Assembly (NCBI GenBank): GCA_035628505.1
Contig: DASPJR010000218.1
Span: 1-40,822, forward strand
Length of the DNA: 40,822 bases
From: DASPJR01 sp035628505
GTDB taxonomy: Bacteria; Planctomycetota; SZUA-567; H5-PLA8
Direction of reading: 5' to 3'
Below the pieces are notes generated by a model. It saw only the letters and a list, made by a program, of their open reading frames with translations. It had not been told where the DNA came from and did no database searches. Positions 39,636 through 40,822 of the stretch are shown piece by piece. A program made the position numbers and the translations under genes. The first letter of the stretch is position 1, and each line of letters opens with the position of its first letter.

Positions 39636-39642
39636 GTTTTTT

Positions 39643-39681
39643 TTCACCACCGAGATCACAGAGAACACAGAGGTGGGTGAA
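39643..39681. repeat. short palindrome related to the 11395 repeat
   Basis: TTCACCACC (39643-39651) pairs with GGTGGGTGAA (39672-39681) around a CACAGAGAACACAGAG core that shares words with the 11395-11465 palindrome. It follows the DUF1501 stop by 8 bp after a run of eight T. Confidence 0.6.
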
Positions 39682-39724
39682 TATGTTCGAATTCAGGTCC
39701 AAAGCTGAATTGCAGTAAACGCGG

Positions 39725-39765
39725 TCCCCTGTCCCCTTGCGGGAGAGGGTTAGGGTGAGGGGTTA
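39725..39765. repeat. partial composite palindromic repeat, copy R4
   Basis: TCCCCTGTCCCCTTGCGGGAGAGGG followed by TTAGGGTGAGGGGTTA is the half-element of the R1-R3 family. It lies in the gap before the last gene. Confidence 0.7.
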
Positions 39766-39823
39766 GCCGCAGCAGAAGTAAACGCATTGCAAAATAGAAT
39801 TAGCTCAATAAACAAGGAGCCGC

Positions 39824-40777
39824 ATGAACAAGCTGACGACGTGTCTTTTTCTGATCCTGTCCGCAACCCTTTTCGCCGGCGAGTACGTCCAGGAATCGCC
39901 GAGCGGCATCACGCATTCGCTCCTGGCGACCGGCGGGAAGACCTACATCCTGCAGGCCGACAAGGAGAATCCGAACGGCAAAGTCGTCTGGACGTATCCA
40001 GCCTCCACGCGCGAAGGCTGGGTGCTGCCGGACGGCAATGTGCTGCTGGCCGTTTCCAGAGGCGGCAAATTCCCGGGCGGCGGCGCCGTCGAGGTCAAGC
40101 GCGACAACACGGTCGTGTGGGAATACAAGGGCACACAGGACGAAGTGAACAGTATTCAGAAAACGGCCGAGGGCACGTACGTCCTCACCGAAGCCGGAAA
40201 AAATCCGCGGCTGCTGGAAATCGACGCGAGCGGCAAAACCGTCGTTGAGTTTCCGCTCGATTGCCAGAAAACCAACGCGCACATGGAAACGCGCATGGCC
40301 CGCAAGCTCGCCGATGGCACGTACCTTTGCCCCCATCTGCTCGATTTTGCCGTGAAGCAGTACGATAAGACGGGCAAAGTTCTGAAAGTGATCAACACCA
40401 AACTTGACGGCGACCCCGAAGGCAAGACGCACACGTGGCCTTTCACCGCGATCCGGCTCGCCAACGGCAACACGCTCTGCGGGCTGACACATGCCAATCG
40501 CGTCGCCGAATTTGATGCGGACGGCAAAAAAGTGTGGGAGCTGACGAACGAAGAAGTCGGCGGCATCATTAAAGACGCCTGCGGCATTCAGCGCCTGCCG
40601 AACGGAAACACGATCGTGAACAGCTACGCTGCCGGCCCGAACCAGGTGCGGCTCTTTGAAGTGACGCCGGACAAGAAGATCGTCTGGTCGTTCAAGTCGG
40701 CGGACAAGCCGGGCATCCACCACTTCCACGTGATCGACACGAACGGAACGCCGCTGGAAGGAACAGCGCTGCGCTGA
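39824..40777 (+). CDS. exported beta-propeller protein (PQQ/NHL-like repeats)
   Basis: A 317-residue secreted protein. A signal peptide (KLTTCLFLILSATLFAG) is followed by six or so blade-like repeats with a 'GKxVWxY / DGN' rhythm: NGKVVWTYPASTREGWVLPDGN, DNTVVWEYKGTQDEVN, SGKTVVEF, TGKVLKVI, DGKKVWEL and DKKIVWSFK. Histidines in NAHMETRMARKLADG, LTHANRV and HHFHVIDTNG fall at blade positions where arylsulfotransferase-like propellers have active-site residues, but the assignment to that enzyme is not supported further. AAGGAG lies 5 bp before the ATG. It follows the DUF1501 gene by about 190 bp of repeat-rich DNA. Confidence 0.82.
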   Translation: MNKLTTCLFLILSATLFAGEYVQESPSGITHSLLATGGKTYILQADKENPNGKVVWTYPASTREGWVLPDGNVLLAVSRGGKFPGGGAVEVKRDNTVVWEYKGTQDEVNSIQKTAEGTYVLTEAGKNPRLLEIDASGKTVVEFPLDCQKTNAHMETRMARKLADGTYLCPHLLDFAVKQYDKTGKVLKVINTKLDGDPEGKTHTWPFTAIRLANGNTLCGLTHANRVAEFDADGKKVWELTNEEVGGIIKDACGIQRLPNGNTIVNSYAAGPNQVRLFEVTPDKKIVWSFKSADKPGIHHFHVIDTNGTPLEGTALR

Positions 40778-40800
40778 GTGCCGCAACATTTCGTTTTAAC

Positions 40801-40822
40801 GCCAAGGACGCCAAGGACGCCA
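40801..40822. repeat. 9-bp tandem units at the window end
   Basis: GCCAAGGAC, GCCAAGGAC, GCCA: the start of another word-like repeat that runs off the right edge. Confidence 0.6.

Overview
The window looks like a chromosomal piece from a member of the PVC group, most likely a planctomycete. The main clue is a planctomycete-type cytochrome c/DUF1549/DUF1553 protein (34703-38089) followed by a Tat-exported DUF1501 protein (38205-39635). Supporting clues are short membrane-anchored proteins with the N-terminal 'YSLRALLL' and 'RRRWFQIHLSTAIVL' signatures, exported HEAT-repeat and PQQ-type beta-propeller proteins, and a DUF4159 protein. Verrucomicrobia or Acidobacteria cannot be excluded from sequence alone. 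The DNA is GC-rich, so long antisense frames are common and were discarded.

Layout. 1-5.9 kb is a mostly plus-strand housekeeping block: a truncated divergent SDR gene, ribH (riboflavin), nusB (antitermination), trpD (tryptophan), a DUF151 bifunctional-nuclease protein, a YchF-type P-loop NTPase with TGS domain, and a LOG-family protein. 5.9-8.8 kb (minus) is an oleC-oleD pair for long-chain olefin (beta-lactone route) synthesis; oleC carries an in-frame insertion of a palindromic repeat. 8.9-18.8 kb holds an exported beta-propeller, nadA, an acyl-CoA carboxylase beta subunit with a lipoprotein gene, a tight three-gene operon of exported HEAT-like proteins, and a second beta-propeller with a small partner gene.

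18.8-22.8 kb is an accessory region. It has small anchored proteins, a duplicated locus in which one copy has lost its coding body and carries an AT-rich gene instead, a nested inverted repeat and a leucine-rich-repeat protein. 22.9-31.3 kb has an O-methyltransferase, a soluble histidine kinase with an RsbRD-like sensor region, a FAD monooxygenase, a MoxR ATPase, a squalene/phytoene synthase-family enzyme and trxB. 31.3-40.8 kb holds a protein joining a terpene-cyclase-like toroid to two DUF4159 domains, a zinc-ribbon membrane protein, the cytochrome/DUF1501 pair and a last exported beta-propeller.

A recurring theme is dispersed palindromic DNA. One family of about 100-140 bp, built on CCCTCTCC/GGAGAGGG arms, occurs at 7351, 29761, 33541 and (partial) 39725. 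Several unrelated 'word-like' palindromes sit between genes (10220, 11395, 28606, 38092, 39643, 40801). I saw no rRNA, tRNA, CRISPR array, transposase or phage gene. The strongest candidates for something undescribed are the cassette-like duplicated locus at 19692-21480, the coding repeat inside oleC, and the cyclase-toroid/double-DUF4159 protein.
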